Source: Hevea brasiliensis
Taxonomy: Eukaryota; Streptophyta; Magnoliopsida; Malpighiales; Euphorbiaceae
Length of the DNA stretch: 64,000 bases
Direction of reading: 5' to 3'
Assembly: GCF_030052815.1 (NCBI RefSeq)
Contig: NC_079498.1
Coordinates: forward strand, 67,566,992 to 67,630,991
The notes below the pieces were generated by a model. The model was not told the DNA's origin, made no database searches, and saw only the letters and a program-made list of their open reading frames with translations. The first letter of the stretch is position 1. Every line of letters begins with the position of its first letter. Shown here piece by piece: positions 1-11,712 of this stretch. The translations under genes and the position numbers were made by a program.

Positions 1-355
1 GAAAAACTTTTATCCAATTTTGAATTTGGATTTGAGAGAAGTGTGCTCCTGCTGATGTGGCATGTCATTTATCTTTTTTTTATTATTATTAAATGGTAAA
101 GCTCATATGCCAAATAACTTGAAAAAAATTCTCTCTTTTCTTCTCTTATCACTTGTTAGTTTATTAGTTTCTATCTATATTTGTAAGGTGAATGTCAAAG
201 ATTGCAAAGTATTTTTAGTTATGTGCAGAGGTGTAAAAATCCTATATTTGAGAGGATAAAATCACAGCTTACCTTTGTGCATGGAATCTATTTGCATAAA
301 TTCCCCATGATTCTTTTATGATATCTGTGCTCATTGAAATTTTCATATATAGTTG

Positions 356-610
356 TATATAAACCCTTCGGGCTCTTCTTCATCCGTATTGAAAACCAAG
401 GTTTTCTCTAGCCTCTTTTACTGCTATTGTATTCTACCATCCCTCAATTTTTGCTTTGTTCTGCTCTGTTTCTCTCAGTTATGGCTCCCTTCGATGATCT
501 TGCCATTTTACGCTTCAAAGTCATTCATTCAGAGAGTTTAGAGAAAAACTTTGATTTATCTATTGAGAAGTTTAGTGGCAAAAGCATCCCATTGCTCTGT
601 GATGTTCCAA
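356..610 (+). other. TATA box and exon-like ORF inside TNL A intron
   Basis: A TATATAAA box lies at 356-363. An ATG at 481 opens a 43-codon reading frame starting MAPFDDLAIL and ending at a possible GT donor after 610 (CCAA/GTAATG). The same arrangement is in copy B at 42985-43239 with only a few amino-acid differences. It looks like the promoter and first exon of an unrelated gene trapped in the intron. I do not recognise the peptide. Its donor phase (one extra base) does not fit TNL exon 2, which needs two, so an in-frame fusion by this donor is not supported. Confidence 0.35.
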
Positions 611-1262
611 GTAATGTCACTTTTGCTTCCTTTTTTTTTTGTCTATAACCATTCAGAGTTTATGCTTCACTTTTCTTCTCCAGCGTGTCAATTCTCTATT
701 TCACAGCTATGTAATCAAAGAAAGATTCATTAAAATGGAAAGAGAAAAGAAAAAGAAACTCTTATTTTAAGAGTTTTTTTTTTCTCATTTTAAGTGATGT
801 GGCTTATGGGCTACATCATATTAATAATAAAAAATAGCACATCAATAGGAGCATAGCTCCCCAAATTCAATTTTAAAATTGGATAAAATTTTTTAATTTT
901 TAAAAATTTAATATTTTTATGTTAAAATTAAAATGATTGAATTAAATCATAGAAAAACGAAAATGTTTGTTTTTTAGTGATTTTAGCACTATACTAGGTT
1001 ACTAATTTTAAACTACATTTAAAATATGAAATGCAGTCGTAGGCAGATTCTAGATTAGTTTTTAATGTTTTTATCAGTTGCAAGTTTCACTAAAAGTTGG
1101 CTATAACTTAATCATATTTTCAAGAACGTGTCATAATGAATAAGTAATTAAATACTCAATTCTCTTTTTAGGCAAATTGCCATATTGTACAATGACTTTG
1201 GGATGCTTAGGGAGTATTTCTCTATATCTAAATATAATAATATATTATGACTATTAAAATTA

Positions 1263-1568
1263 GAATAAATTATAATGAAGTCCCTAAGGTTTAATAAAAT
1301 TTATATATTAATTTCTGATATAAGTTTAGTAACTATTTGATCCTTAAAATTTACTTTCATTAACAATTTGGTCCTCACAATTTACTTTTATTAATAAAGT
1401 TGTCCCTGTGATAAATGAATTTTGCATATCACTTTGTTAATAGAAGTAAAATGTGAGAGCTAAATTGTCAACGAAAATAAAATTTAACGACCAAATCGTT
1501 ACCACACTTATACCAAAGACTAATTCGTGAGTTTTGTTAAGTTTAAGGAGCTTTGTTGTAATTTACCC
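1263..1568. mobile_element. 306-bp fold-back MITE, Mutator-type
   Basis: The two halves are inverted copies of each other over almost the whole length (arms about 1263-1405 and 1415-1568), so the transcript would fold into a long hairpin. It is flanked by a perfect 9-bp direct repeat TTAAAATTA (1254-1262 and 1569-1577), the target-duplication length of Mutator-like elements. The right end read inward starts GGGTAAATTACAA. It has no coding capacity. The same element is at the matching place in copy B (43910-44215), so it was present before the TNL duplication. Confidence 0.75.
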
Positions 1569-1794
1569 TTAAAATTATCTAAAACTTACTTTGACGTTAT
1601 GAATCATAATAAAATATTGTTTGACATATCAATGAGTTTTAGTAATTTAGTTCAATAATATTGGAGTTATCTTTAAATTACTAGATTATTTTGAGTTTAA
1701 ATCTCAATTCTAATAAAAAACTAAATAAAAAAAATTATATTAGATACATTTGAGAAAGGTGTGTCTACTATAAACTCGATGATAGATAAGAATA

Positions 1795-1928
1795 AGTTTA
1801 ATAACCTTAAACCCTTAAATCAAATATTTGTATCAAAATTTGTGTACTCATTATTTTAATTATGAGTGTACTTTAATTGATTTTGCATGAATTTTAATAT
1901 AAATATTTCATTTAAGGGTTATTAAACT
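1795..1928. repeat. 134-bp fold-back repeat (MITE-like)
   Basis: The left end AGTTTAATAACC is mirrored by the right end GGTTATTAAACT, and the similarity extends inward for most of each arm (ATATTTG, TATCAAAATT and ACTCA against their complements). No clear target duplication is visible, so the family is unassigned. It is conserved at 44442-44576 in copy B. Confidence 0.5.
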
Positions 1929-2047
1929 CGTTTTTATATAAAGTTAAGCTTATCTTATAGGTATGCAAAAGGAAAAAGATGACTGTTTAACATGTCATTA
2001 GTCCTATAATTGTGTGACATTTAATTCCAATAACTTTTTCTTAACAG

Positions 2048-5000
2048 GCATGAGTCAGAGCTTATTGAAGAAATAGTAAAAGATGTTCTGGGCAAATTGA
2101 GAAAATCAAGTTTAGTATCAAGTGCGGCCAAGAATTTTGTTGGGATGAGTTCACGTTTGTTGGATATGAGCATGTATTTAGAAATGGGGCAAACGGAAGA
2201 TGTTTATTTTATAGGGATTTGGGGGATGGGTGGTATTGGAAAAACAACCATCGCTAGGGTTGTCTATGAGGAACTAGCTTCTCAATTTGAAGGTAGTAGC
2301 TTCCTTGCAAATGTTAGAGAAGTTGATGAGAAGCATGGTTTAATTCCTTTACAAAAACAAGTCCTTAGTGAAATTCTAATGGATAGAAGCATTACTATTT
2401 GGGATGCTTATAGTGGAGCCAATGAAATCAGAAATAGGTTGCACGGGAAAAAAGTTTTTATAGTTCTTGATGATGTCAATCAATTGGAGCAGTTGAAATT
2501 ATTAGCTGGTATGCATGATTGGTTTGGGAAGGGAAGTAGGGTAATTATAACAAGTAGAGATGAGCACTTGTTGACATGCCATGGAGTAGATAAGATCTAT
2601 AGGGTTAAGGGATTAAATGATGATGAAGCCCTTCATCTCTTTTGTTTGAAAGCCTTTAAAAATGATTATCCTACAGGTGATTACGTGGAGCTATCTCATC
2701 ACTTCGTAAATTATTGTACTGGCCTTCCATTAGCTCTTGAGGTTCTTGGTTCTTTTTTGTTTTGTAAATCTGTAAATGAGTGGAGAAGTGCATTGGGTAG
2801 ATTGAAAAAAGTTCCTAATCAAGAAATCTTGGGTAAGCTTTATATTAGTTTTAATGGGTTAGAGGAGATTGAGAGGAAAATATTCCTAGATATTGCTTGT
2901 TTTTTCAATGGAGAGGATAAAGATCATGTGATGAAAGTATTAGTAAGCTGTGGATTCTATCCGGATATTGGAATGAGAGTTCTCATCAACAAATCTCTCA
3001 TAACCATTTCCAAAGAGAGAATTTGGATGCATGATTTACTTCAAGAAATGGGTCGAGAAATTGTTCGCCAAGAATCCCCCCAAGAACCTGGAAAAAGAAG
3101 TAGATTGTGGCTTTATAAGGATGTTGAACATGTTCTATCAAATGATAAGGTAATGACTTAATTCTAATGCCCTATGATGCAATCTTCATATATAGTTTCT
3201 TAGTAATTACCATTGTTACCTTTAATTTTCAGGGAACAGAACAGATTGAAGGCATAGTCCTAGACTCATGCAATCAAGAAGATGAACAATTGAGTGCTAA
3301 AGCTTTCACGAAGATGAAGAGGCTAAGATTGCTCAAACTTCAAAATTTGCACCTTTCCCAGGGCCTTGAGCATCTTTCAAATAATTTAAGATATCTTGAA
3401 TGGGATGGATATCCTTTCAAATATCTTCCATCTACTTTCCAGCCTGATAATCTTGTTGAGCTCCGCATGCGTTGTGGTAACATGGAACAATTGTGGAAGG
3501 AAATTATTAAAGTAGGTACTATGATTTTTCATGTTCATCATAAGTACTTTTAAGTTCATAATTAACTAGGTCTTTAATGGTGTTACTTTTCACAACTTCA
3601 GCCATTTTAATTTGCTTATGTATGCATTTTCACAGCCATTAAAGATGTTGAAGGTCATTGATCTAAGTTACTCTATTAGCTTAATCAAGACTATAGACTT
3701 CAAGTATGCTGCAAACCTTGAGAAGTTGAATCTTGAAGGTTGCACAAGACTGTTGGAAGTTCACCAATCCATTGGAGATCTGAAAAGGCTTGTTTTATTG
3801 AACTTGAAGTATTGCAAAAGCCTTACAAGACTTCCGAACACCATATGTGATCTGAAGTCCCTTAAGTTTCTTTATTTACACGGATGCTCAAAACTTGAGA
3901 AGTTGCCGGATAGGTTGGGTGATATGACAAGTTTAGAGAAGCTTTATGCAGGTGGGATTACTACAAGACATGCACCATCATCTAAACTGTGGGATTTTTT
4001 TCTCCCTTCAAGGTTATTGCCATGGAAGTATCCAAATCCAGTGGTTATGATGTTGCCTTCTTCGTTAGCGTTACGATCATTGAGGTCATTAGATTTAAGT
4101 TACTGCAATCTGGTAGAAGAAGCACTTCCTAGTGATCTGAGCTGCTTCCCATCATTGAGAACACTCAATCTAAGCGGAAATGATTTTATTAGCATCCCTT
4201 CAAGCATTAGTAGACTTTCAAAACTTGAAGATTTTCAGTTCGCTAATTGCAAGAAGCTTCAAGCATTTCCAAATTTTCCATCAAGCGTTTTACATCTTAG
4301 CATGGATGGTTGCACTGCCTTGAAAAGTTTGCTACCCAAAAGCATCAGCAGACGATTTGAACTTGAAAATCTTTGTGCTGCTGTGGATTGCAAGAGGTTT
4401 CAGTTATTGCCAGATCTTTCATGAAGCATTTTATGTGTAAGTGTGGATGGATTAACAGCACAAGAAACCATCCGAAATCCATTTGGAACAAACACTATCA
4501 GACCTTCATCATTGACTCTGGTAAATTGCTTCAAATTGTTTGAGGTTCAAAGTAAAAACATTACTGTACTTGCAAGGCTAACAAGTTATCTACACTACTT
4601 GCTAAGGCACACCTCTCAGGTCTATCTCTATCTCTCTCTCTTTCCCAAACATGTCTACCACAGACATAATTGTTTTATAAATAGAGACATGATGCATACT
4701 TTTTTCGATGCAGGGACTCTATAATCCAAGCACTCACTTATCCATGTGTTTAGCTGGAAGTGAAATTCCAGGTTGGTTCAACTATCAGTCCCCAGGTTCT
4801 TCATTAGAAATGCATTTGCCTCCATATTGGTGGGCTACCAAGTGGATGGGATTTGCATTTTGTATAGAGTTTGGATTCCATGAGCCTCTGCCAGATTCTT
4901 CTAACATTTTCTGTGATTTGCACGCACGCATTGCCCCAAATCAAGATTTGTTTTTGGGTCATTCTACCGTAGAAATACCTAAGGATATGATTGTTACATC

Positions 5001-5325
5001 AGATCAACTTTGGTTCAATTACATGCCACGAATCTCTTTAACTTGTCTGGATTTGTGGGAATCATGTAATCATCTCAAGGTTACGTTTTCCTCAGACCAA
5101 GTGACGGTGAAGTACTGTGGGTTTCGCGCAATATATAGTCGAGATGTTGATGATTTAGTAGCCTGTAGCAATCCTTTTCAGAATTTGGGACTCTCCTGTA
5201 ATGATTATGTTGAGAAGAATAAGAGAAGCCATGATGATTATGGTTGTGGCAGTGGAGAAGAACTCAATGAAGTTGGCAATCTCGCTTCCAAGAGACCGAG
5301 AATGCCTGTGGATCCTGAGTCCTGA
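2048..5325 (+). pseudogene. TNL resistance gene copy A (exons 2-5), nonsense mutation in LRR exon
   Basis: These are the NB-ARC, LRR and C-JID exons of a TIR-NBS-LRR intracellular immune receptor. By comparison with copy B the exons are 2048-3149, 3233-3511, 3636-4619 and 4714-5325, with GT-AG borders and conserved phases. Visible motifs are the P-loop GMGGIGKTT, kinase-2 FIVLDDV, RNBS-B GSRVIITSRD, GLPLALEVLG and MHDLL in exon 2; LRRs such as LRYLEWDGYPFKYLP and LVLLNLKYCKSL in exons 3-4; and the post-LRR motif SEIPGWF in exon 5. A TGA at 4422-4424 replaces a TCA serine codon of B, corresponding to B residue 880, and would remove the last LRR part and the whole C-JID. Exon 5 is otherwise open, so the mutation may be recent. 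The TIR exon is outside the window. It is probably a pseudogene, but could yield a truncated protein. Confidence 0.85.
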
Positions 5326-6860
5326 GATGAAACTAGTGAAATACCCGTGCATGGTGTGTGTGTCTATATATATATATATTCATTCTTCAAAATTTTTGCT
5401 AAATTAATTTTATTTAAATAAATTTTCTTTTATTTTAATAAATATATACAATTTAAAATTTACTAATCCTGTTATTCATATAAAATGAGTGGTACTAAAT
5501 TATTACCTGATCCGATAAGATTATAAACTTGCACTATTTTAACATTCGATTCATTAACCAAATTATTGTATACATTTTATTTTTTGATTTGGTTTCAACT
5601 AATATTTTCAATTATTTTTACTTGTAGTTAAATTTTCGATGTAATTCTATTTTTATGTATAAGAATATAGTTATTTAACTAAAGCGGGAAAATAATCCGA
5701 TGCAAAAAAGTAAATAAAAAGGAAATGAGAAAAAATGATGGCTAACCTCTTATAGTAAAAATTTGAAAGGTAGTTTTTAACTTTTTAAGGAAAAAATTAC
5801 ATTAATTATATAAAAAAGTGTAGATTGTATATTTGGGTGACTTTATATAGAGAATGTAAGTTGACTTTATATTAATTGACTATAGTATAATATTAATTTT
5901 TATTTGATTAATTTAATTTAATTTATAATTTGTGTCAGTAACTTTTTTTTATAAAAAAAATAATTTATTTTAATTTTTTTGTGCTTAGTAGAGTGAGAAA
6001 AGTAAAATAAGAATTAAAAATAATAAGATTTGTGAATTAAAACTAATAACTCTTAAAAGAAGCAATATAAATAATAGAGCAAATTAAAAGAGAATTTAAG
6101 AGCAATTCGATAAATAGAGAATGCTTTATAAGAAGAAAAAGATTTGAAGTTTATCAAATGATAGAAAGTATAACTATTTACAGGTAGAGAGATAAAGAAA
6201 ATTCAAATTAGATTTATTTAGGCATTAAATTATTGTTAATTAAAAAAAGTCATTCTTTAATTGAAAGAATTTTAATGTTGCTATTTAAAATATTAAATAA
6301 TTTTTAAATATTATATTTAATAATAAAGTTCTTAATTTTTAAAAACTAAAATAAAAAAATAATAATTTAAATCATAAATATTAAGGTAGTAATAATAATT
6401 ACAAGAGAAATAAAAAAACAATAAATATAAAAGAAAATTATTTATGGAGAGTGATACGTAGTTTTTTAAAGAAAGTGACACATGGCATTCTCTTATATAC
6501 CTCTGTAACTGATGTCTCTTATAAGTTTTGACGGTGCATACCTATATAGGAAAATAAATAAAGATATAAATAAATCATTGATAGAAGCAGATTTATTTGG
6601 AAAAATTATTTGCATGTTTAATTGGAATATATAAGTTGGAAAGATATTGAAAAAGAAAGTAGACTCAAAAGAAATTGATCACTAGCGCTTGTCCACACTC
6701 CATTGTGAAGTCCCCCACATGCTTCTCACTCTCTCTTCACATTTTTTTTGTCGGATGAAACAAGATGTAACTACAAATAGCTACACTACACCATGCTGAG
6801 ATAGGTAACTCCAATGAAATCATGAATCAACTAGGGACCAGATCTGCAGGAGGCTAAAAA
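5326..6860. other. AT-rich 3' flank of TNL A
   Basis: This is the 3' UTR and intergenic DNA, starting with a short (TA)n tract near 5367. It is shared with the flanks of P (from 21887) and B (from 47974) with only small differences, which helps define the duplicated block. No gene is visible. Confidence 0.7.
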
Positions 6861-6864
6861 ATAT

Positions 6865-7210
6865 GACTGGTTCCAAATGCCCAACTCCTTGCCATGTGAG
6901 CCAAGCAATCAGCAGCATAATTAGCCTCTCTAAAGACAAAATTCACTTTAACAACCCAATCTTTGTCAATATAACTCTTAATAGCCTGAATCAGGGCTGT
7001 GCACTCTGTAACTTCCCAGAAGATGAGGTAACAAATTGAACTGCAGCTGCACTATCACATTGCACCACCAGTTTATTCAACCCCAAAGCCCATAGCTGGC
7101 CTCGTGCCTAACAGCTGGCCTCGTGCCTGATAGATGTATACTGGATAGACATATGGCTGTCTAACTAGTATACTCTCGTATATCCACCTTTGATAATTTG
7201 CTATAGGTTT
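6865..7210 (-). pseudogene. RNase H-like (retroelement) fragment behind copy A
   Basis: Read on the minus strand, this matches the fragment that is open for 69 codons behind P and B. Those copies contain VVVQCDSAAAVQFV and, downstream in the decayed part, FREANYAA, which resemble the DS and REAN/D motifs of plant RVT_3-type RNase H domains from non-LTR retroelements. Here the frame is further broken, including an 18-bp tandem duplication around 7085-7122. It is a relic with no expected function. Confidence 0.5.
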
Positions 7211-7384
7211 CTTGGGCACTAGTAATAATTAATTAAGATTGAATATACAATAAGTAAACCGAAAAGATCTTGATAATCTAAATTGTTTCTAAAGCGAAAT
7301 AAAAATATAAAATACCTAGAAATTATAAAATTTGCCATATATAGAATTATTATTTAAATTGTTTAGTTATTGTTATTATAAATT

Positions 7385-7600
7385 ATACACCACTAAGCGT
7401 TATGCTTAGCGCATTGGTTTTCCATCGTATAGGTACTGGAGATCAGCAGCCACCACACAGAGCTCTGACCAGATCTGCCACTGTCCAGAGTCACCTCACA
7501 AGTCTTTTGTATTTTGGTAGGGCCCATGTATAGACTAGTATTTTGGTTCATTATGTCTAATCATGATGTAATTACTAGTTTATGATGTATTTCATTTTAG
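7385..7600 (+). repeat. LTR fragment, plus orientation (copy A flank)
   Basis: The segment starting CACCACTAAGCG and ending near GATGTAATTACTAG resembles a piece of a Ty3/gypsy-type LTR. It recurs behind P (23930-24117) and B (50010-50197). No ends, primer site or coding region remain. Identification is by general resemblance only. Confidence 0.3.
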
Positions 7601-7615
7601 ACTTGTAATTAAACT

Positions 7616-8640
7616 GTCACACCTCACCCCTCTGTAAGGCATAACATTATCTTGTAAAATACCTAATGAACTACCGAGCTTCACCTACCGATAACTCATT
7701 AAGTACCCTACAAGGAATTTTAAAACAATTTTCTTACTTTTGATAAGTGGTGAGCATTTCCTAATAGGTATTAAAACATTTAATTAAAGTTGAAAATCAG
7801 TTAAAATTTTTTTGGCCCATTTTATTTTTCCACAAATTTTATAAAAATTTTGCCAGAGTTCCGTTTATATTTTGAGAAAACCGTTCTTCAAATACCTGTA
7901 AAAATCACTTCCAATAAATTTTTTCAACCACTACTTCAATTTCATACTCAATCTCAATCAATTTCTCAACACATTTATCAACTTTCAAATTTCAAATCCA
8001 CTATCCAATGATCATCAAAATACTAGCCATCCATTTTATTCAAATTAAATAAAATAGTTCCATTCATAATTCATTAAGGACAAAACAATTTATATACATC
8101 ATTACAAAATTTACATTAAGAGAAATTCAAACTAAAATTTATTACAAACTTTATACATCCTTTGCTCAAGACCCAATTTACATGTCCATACATTTATGTG
8201 CAATACATACATCAAAAGAAATATTTACAGTTAGGGTATAAATTATACCCGATAACTTCAAGCTGATAGATCCTCAATCCTCAGCAGCTCAGTCTGCTGC
8301 TCTCTAGTCTCTAAATCTGCGATAACAATAAAAGCCATCGCTGAGTGCTGGGACTTAGTGGTGTACAACATACTAAAATAATCTTTATGCAGAATTTAAA
8401 TCACATTTATTCAAAATTTTGACTGAACATGAGAATTAAATACAAATCATGAATTATGAGATTTTAATCCTAAACAATTTCATTTTGAAGTATCAAATCA
8501 CATTTCATAAAACCCACAGTTAGGTCATACCATTCGAAACAAATATAATCTCAATAGCCAGAGGCTAAGAAAAAGTCACATCACAAGGCTAGCTTAATTG
8601 GATTGCAAGTTTCAGGGTCATAGTTGTCTTTTCAGTGCAA
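7616..8640 (-). repeat. LTR fragment, minus orientation, only in copy A flank
   Basis: It begins TGTCACACCTCACCCC, an LTR-like terminus on the plus strand. It contains CGCTGAGTGCTGGG and TTAGTGGTGTAC near 8340-8373, which are roughly complementary to the ACCACTAAGCG motif at 7390. This suggests a related LTR lying inverted next to the first fragment. The segment is absent behind P and B, where unrelated sequence (24118 and 50198 onward) is found instead. Family and limits are uncertain. Confidence 0.35.
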
Positions 8641-8817
8641 GCAAGCAAGCAATCTAACAGCCTGTTTGATATTATTTTTTTGAATAAAAATATCATTTAA
8701 ATATTATTAAAAAAATAATTTAAAAAAATAATTTTAATATTTTTATAATTTGAAAAAATGCTTGGGACCATTTGAAAAAATGTATGAATAATTGTCAAGT
8801 ACGTAATTGCCTTTTAC

Positions 8818-9305
8818 CTCAGAAAAATGGACAAAGAAAAATAGAATAAAGTGCAGAAGTCATTACAATTCTTGTCTTTGTTTTCACAGCTATGCTTATG
8901 TTGATAGAAGTTGGACTGCTATTTCGTATTTTCGTATACCCTCTTGAAAGTGATACTTTCAAATATTATATTCAACGGTAAATAAAATTGAAATCTTCTT
9001 TGAAGCTTGGATTCAGATAGCAACTCATAGACTTTGATTTGTGAATATAACCCCCTGCCATGGCGTTCATGCATACGAATAAAACTCATTCAAAGTCGCT
9101 CATAATTACAAAGTTAGGAATTAACTCAATAACTTGATCCAAAAATAAAACATTTGGATTTAATTCAAATTTGATTAAAAAATTAAATTAATGAAATTTA
9201 ATTTAAAATTTAAAAATTCATATTTTTATTTGTAATGATCCATAACTTATAAAACGATTTGAATTTAATATGAAATCTTTTATTTATATAAATTTAATGC
9301 ATAAT
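8818..9305. repeat. Flank block, first of two copies behind TNL A
   Basis: It matches 24740-25235 behind P. A second partial copy of the same block lies at 10798-11190 (both contain TTTCGTATTTTCGTATACCC). Only one copy is present behind P and B. Confidence 0.65.
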
Positions 9306-10797
9306 TCTTACCCAAAATAATTTAACCCAATTTGATTTAATCCAATTTTGCACTTTTATTGATTTCTTTTTTGTAATTTCTTAGAATAAAAAAATTGAAT
9401 TTTTTTTAACATAAGAAAATTTTATTTTACAAGAAATAAAAATAATGTATGTACCTATTTCGCATTGCATTTAGAAGATGAAATTACTTTTCTGAATAAA
9501 AGTACTATTTAAGATGCTATTAAAAAAGCAGTTTGAAAAAAATTATTTTTTATTTTAATATTTTTATAATTAAAATTTATCCTATTTAATTTTAAATTAT
9601 TTTTTAATACTCTCTAACTGGTATATTTAAAAAATAATTTTCTCAATAATAGTTCTAGCATTAATGCTAAATAGGTCTTATAATTTTGTAAGAATTTAAT
9701 TGTTTTTTTTTATTTTATAAATAATTTAATTCAAAAGATGTATTAGGCACAGTTACTTGTATTCAAATAAAACAAATAAGGAGATATGAACACCTTGACT
9801 GTGGATTCTACGGTACCCTCAAGGTGTCAATACCCTTAATTTTTTTTTTCCAAATACTATATTTATTCATTTAATAATAATCTTGAAATTGTTTATAAAT
9901 TGACTTGTCAAGTGGATTGTGATTTTAAAGCATATTTTAAATTAAATTAAAGTAAACATTATCTTAACATTTAATGATACAATAAGATTAGGTGAAATAA
10001 TATAAACTTATTTAAACTTTATCATTTTTATCTTTTGTTATTATATAAACACATTTATTGAGTCATATTCTATAAAATTGATGGTCAACTCATTGACAAT
10101 ATATATGATATAATTTGATACTAAATCATTTGAGTTCACTCAATTAACTCATATTTAAAATAAAAACATAAAATTTACAAAATTAATTTTTTTTTATCAA
10201 AAAATTAATATATTTAACTCAAACACGACACAATCAATAAATTGAATGAAATTTAATCCAAAAATTTTTCATATAATTACCCAATAAATAATTCAAATAA
10301 TTAAAAAAATCCGAACTCAATTAACTTCCTCCATCCATTTGATTCCTCTAAATAGCATGGAATGGACATTAGTGGAGCCACATTTAGTTGAGTTGGTCAA
10401 TTTACGCATTCAACTTTATAAAATTTATAAAATATTTTTAATAAATTAATTTTATTAAAAAAATAAAAAATATAAATTAGAGTCTGTTATATATTTTGAA
10501 TTAATACATATAAAAAAGTTTAAATTTAATTTATTTATATAACTTTATTTTTAATTTTTTAAATAATATATAAAAATTTAAAATATACAGAATATATTTT
10601 ATATTTAATTTCTATTAAGTTGCATGGAGAAGAAAAAAACTATTCTTAATCACTTGGAACAATTACCGAGCACATATATTTTATCGGTGATTTTTGATGT
10701 ATTACTGATAAAAAAGGATACGAGATTTAAAATGTGAAATAACTTTTACTAACGACAATATGAATAAATTATCGATAAAATCTTCACCAACCACAAG
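9306..10797. other. AT-rich segment specific to copy A flank
   Basis: This segment separates the two copies of the flank block and has no counterpart behind P or B. It is AT-rich with no supported ORF. A short inverted pair, CACCTTGA and TCAAGGTG, lies near 9791-9827. No target duplication or element ends were found. Confidence 0.4.
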
Positions 10798-11190
10798 AAT
10801 TTCGTATTTTCGTATACCCTCTTGAAAGTGATACTTTCAAATATTATATTCAACGGTAAATAAAATTGAAATCTTCTTTTAAGCTTGGATTCAGATAGCA
10901 ACTCATAGACTTTGATTTGTGAATATAACCCCCTGCCATGGCCTTCATGCATACGAATACAACTCATTCAAAGTCGCTCATAATTACAAAGTTAGGAATT
11001 AACTCAATAACTTGATCCAAAAATAAAAAATTTGGATTTAAATTAATTAATTCAAATTTGATTAAAAAAATTAAATGAATGAAATTTAATTCAAAATTTA
11101 AAAATTCATATTTTTATTTGTAATGATCCATAACTTATAAAACGATCTGAATTTAATATGAAATCTTTTATTTATATAAATTTAATGCAT
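10798..11190. repeat. Flank block, second copy behind TNL A
   Basis: This partial duplicate of 8922-9305 continues into the sequence that P and B share further downstream, so it is the copy collinear with the other units. Confidence 0.65.
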
Positions 11191-11619
11191 AATCCAATCA
11201 ATATAATTATTTATTTATTTTTAAGGGAGAAGTATGTGGAAACCCACTATTTATCTATATAATTATTTATTTATTTTAATTATCTAACAATAATTTAAAA
11301 TATTTATTTACAAAAAAAATAATAAAATAAAATAAAGAATATTTTATTGGATGGCCTGTTTATTTATTTATATATATATATTACTTTTGAAATTAAATAT
11401 ATATTTGCAATTTGAACAACTCAGTTCAATCATAACTCTTATCCCATTCTATCTCTTTCTGCTAAATTTTGTTCTCAAAACTTGTTTATCACTTTCTTTT
11501 TTCTATCGAATATTTTGAACAGATATTTTTATCATCCTTTATTTATTGCTATATATATAAACGTTTTCTCCTCCGCCAATGCATGTAACTTTTGCTGAGA
11601 AAGACTTGTCTTGACTTGA

Positions 11620-11712
<93 letters not shown>

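Larger units (their letters stand above)
1..2047 (+). other. 3' part of intron 1 of TNL copy A
   Basis: This stretch matches 42541-44695, inside intron 1 of the complete TNL copy B, so it is the 3' part of the corresponding intron in copy A. The TIR exon of A would lie upstream of the window. Relative to B it lacks about 90 bp after position 170, and the breakpoints fall on a short GTTTCT repeat. It ends in a pyrimidine-rich stretch and the acceptor AACAG at 2043-2047. The insertions inside it are listed separately; the rest is AT-rich non-coding DNA. Confidence 0.8.

Noticed and set aside
481..2060. In-frame fusion of the intronic 43-codon exon to NB-ARC exon 2
   Set aside because: The visible donor leaves one extra base while exon 2 needs two, so the fusion would be out of frame.
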